Of a stretch of 22,884 bases of DNA, positions 22,003-22,884 are shown in pieces; position 1 is the first letter of the stretch, and each line of letters starts with the position of its first letter. The position numbers and the translations under genes are program-made. The stretch comes from Croceibacterium_A sp044506565. GTDB lineage: Bacteria > Pseudomonadota > Alphaproteobacteria > Sphingomonadales > Sphingomonadaceae. Location: contig JBIQKN010000044.1 of the NCBI GenBank assembly GCA_044506565.1, positions 1-22,884 on the forward strand, given 5' to 3'. The notes beneath the pieces were generated by a model. The model was not told the origin of the DNA and ran no database searches. It saw nothing but the letters and a program-made list of their open reading frames with translations.

Positions 22003-22884
22003 TCAACCGACGGGCGCAACGCCTTCTTGAGGCACCACCGGGTCCGGTGCTTCGTCTACCTCGTCCAACTCGCGTCCGGCGGTTTCGGGCAGAAGCAGAG
22101 TCGCAAGGACGAGGAGGGCAACACCGGCGATCGCGGTGACCAGCATGGCGACGCTGAGCGTGGCAGACAGCGCCACGAGGGGCACGAGCATGATGAAGAA
22201 CGCGCTGCCCGCCCGGCCGAAGTTGTAGGCGAAGGCCTGCCCGCTCCCGCGAACTTCCGTCGGGAACAGCTCGGTGAAGTAGGGGCCGAAACTCGCATAC
22301 ATCCCGAACTGGAAGAAACCGTACACGAAGCCCGCGAGACCGAGCGCCAGGACCGAGCTGCCGAGAGGCGCAAAGAGATAGATCGTGGCGGTGACGACGA
22401 ACCCGGCGCCGAACAGGCGGAAGACCTTTCGCCGGCCGAGCGCATCGCTGACATAGGCGTTGCTGAGGAAGCCGAAGAAGCCACCCGCGCTGTTCAGCAT
22501 GACCAGCAGGCCGGCGACCGAGATCGACAGGCCGCGCTCCAGATTCAGGAATGCGGTGACGTAGTTGCTGATCGAATAGGCGGCGCCTTGCACGCCGATC
22601 GAGAGCAGCGAGGCGAGCAGGGTGATCTTGAGCACGCCCGGGGCAAAGATGGCCGCCAGAGTGCGGCGCTCGCCGGTTTCGCGCGCGCGCTGGGCGGCGC
22701 GCTTGTAGATCTCGGAATCGTCGGAGCCCTTGCGCACGAAGAAGATCAGCGCCGCCGGCAGGATGCCGCTCCAGAACACGATGCGCCAGCCGAGATCGGG
22801 ATCGAACGCCGCTGCCACCGGGCCGGCAAGCAACGCCGCCAGCGCCGAGCCGATGGCCGCGCCGCTGTGCACGGTTCCGAGCGC
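22003..22884 (-). CDS. MFS transporter, 3' part (cut by the right edge)
   Basis: The last 293 residues of an inner-membrane major-facilitator transporter; the reading frame is open to the window's last base, so the N-terminal part lies outside. Seen: about eight hydrophobic helices, the WRIVFWSGILPA segment after helix 5, a central cytoplasmic loop (VRKGSDDSEIYKRAAQRARETGERRT), the repeated MFS motif near DALGRRKVF, and FGPYFTELFPTEVRGSGQAFAYNFGRAGSA, typical of the carboxylate/aromatic-acid (AAHS/SHS-like) and related groups, with PETAGREL at the end of the last helix. It probably imports the cluster's substrate or a product across the inner membrane. The AraC gene follows 151 bases downstream in the same direction. 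Confidence 0.92.
   Translation of the reverse strand, partial: ALGTVHSGAAIGSALAALLAGPVAAAFDPDLGWRIVFWSGILPAALIFFVRKGSDDSEIYKRAAQRARETGERRTLAAIFAPGVLKITLLASLLSIGVQGAAYSISNYVTAFLNLERGLSISVAGLLVMLNSAGGFFGFLSNAYVSDALGRRKVFRLFGAGFVVTATIYLFAPLGSSVLALGLAGFVYGFFQFGMYASFGPYFTELFPTEVRGSGQAFAYNFGRAGSAFFIMLVPLVALSATLSVAMLVTAIAGVALLVLATLLLPETAGRELDEVDEAPDPVVPQEGVAPVG

Overview
The window is high-GC DNA from an alphaproteobacterium, most likely of the order Sphingomonadales (Sphingomonadaceae/Erythrobacteraceae type). This is inferred from the protein sequences, the xerD-accA neighbourhood with divergent aroK-aroB, Flp-type pilins, and a large TonB-dependent receptor embedded in a catabolic-looking cluster. 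No species can be named from the sequence alone.

Positions 1-9500 look like conserved chromosomal backbone. On the minus strand are a POT-family peptide transporter (96-1502) and the shikimate pair aroK-aroB (3502-1833). Between them is a MITE-like element with 20-bp perfect inverted ends and three tandem 26-28 bp palindromes (1587-1822). Divergently on the plus strand are a 48-aa membrane protein, a coupled 607-aa exported protein of unknown function, the recombinase gene xerD, accA (fatty-acid synthesis) and an exported M48 metalloprotease. A 13-bp-stem terminator separates these from two minus-strand Flp/Fap-type prepilin genes. A roughly 490-base stretch without a convincing gene follows, then tRNA-Arg(ACG) at 9991-10067 with a recognisable promoter.

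From the tRNA to the right edge the content changes to an accessory metabolic cluster. A plus-strand operon encodes a secreted protein with three tandem SnoaL/NTF2-like domains, a secreted DUF8021-like protein and a cytoplasmic SDR, all with overlapping genes. Convergent to it, an IclR regulator and a DUF1330 protein form a minus-strand pair. The IclR gene diverges, across a 16-bp perfect palindrome, from a DUF6282-type amidohydrolase-like gene followed by an 833-aa TonB-dependent receptor. Convergent to the receptor is a minus-strand group: an MFS transporter (cut by the right edge), an AraC regulator, an amidohydrolase-2 family enzyme and a gamma-carbonic-anhydrase-like hexapeptide protein.

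Taken together, 10251-22884 reads as an uptake-and-breakdown system for an unidentified, probably organic-acid or cyclic, compound: outer-membrane import (TonB receptor), periplasmic processing (SnoaL x3, DUF8021), inner-membrane import (MFS), cytoplasmic oxidation and hydrolysis (SDR, two different TIM-barrel hydrolases, hexapeptide enzyme) and two regulators. The substrate is not deducible from sequence. This locus is the best candidate here for an undescribed system.
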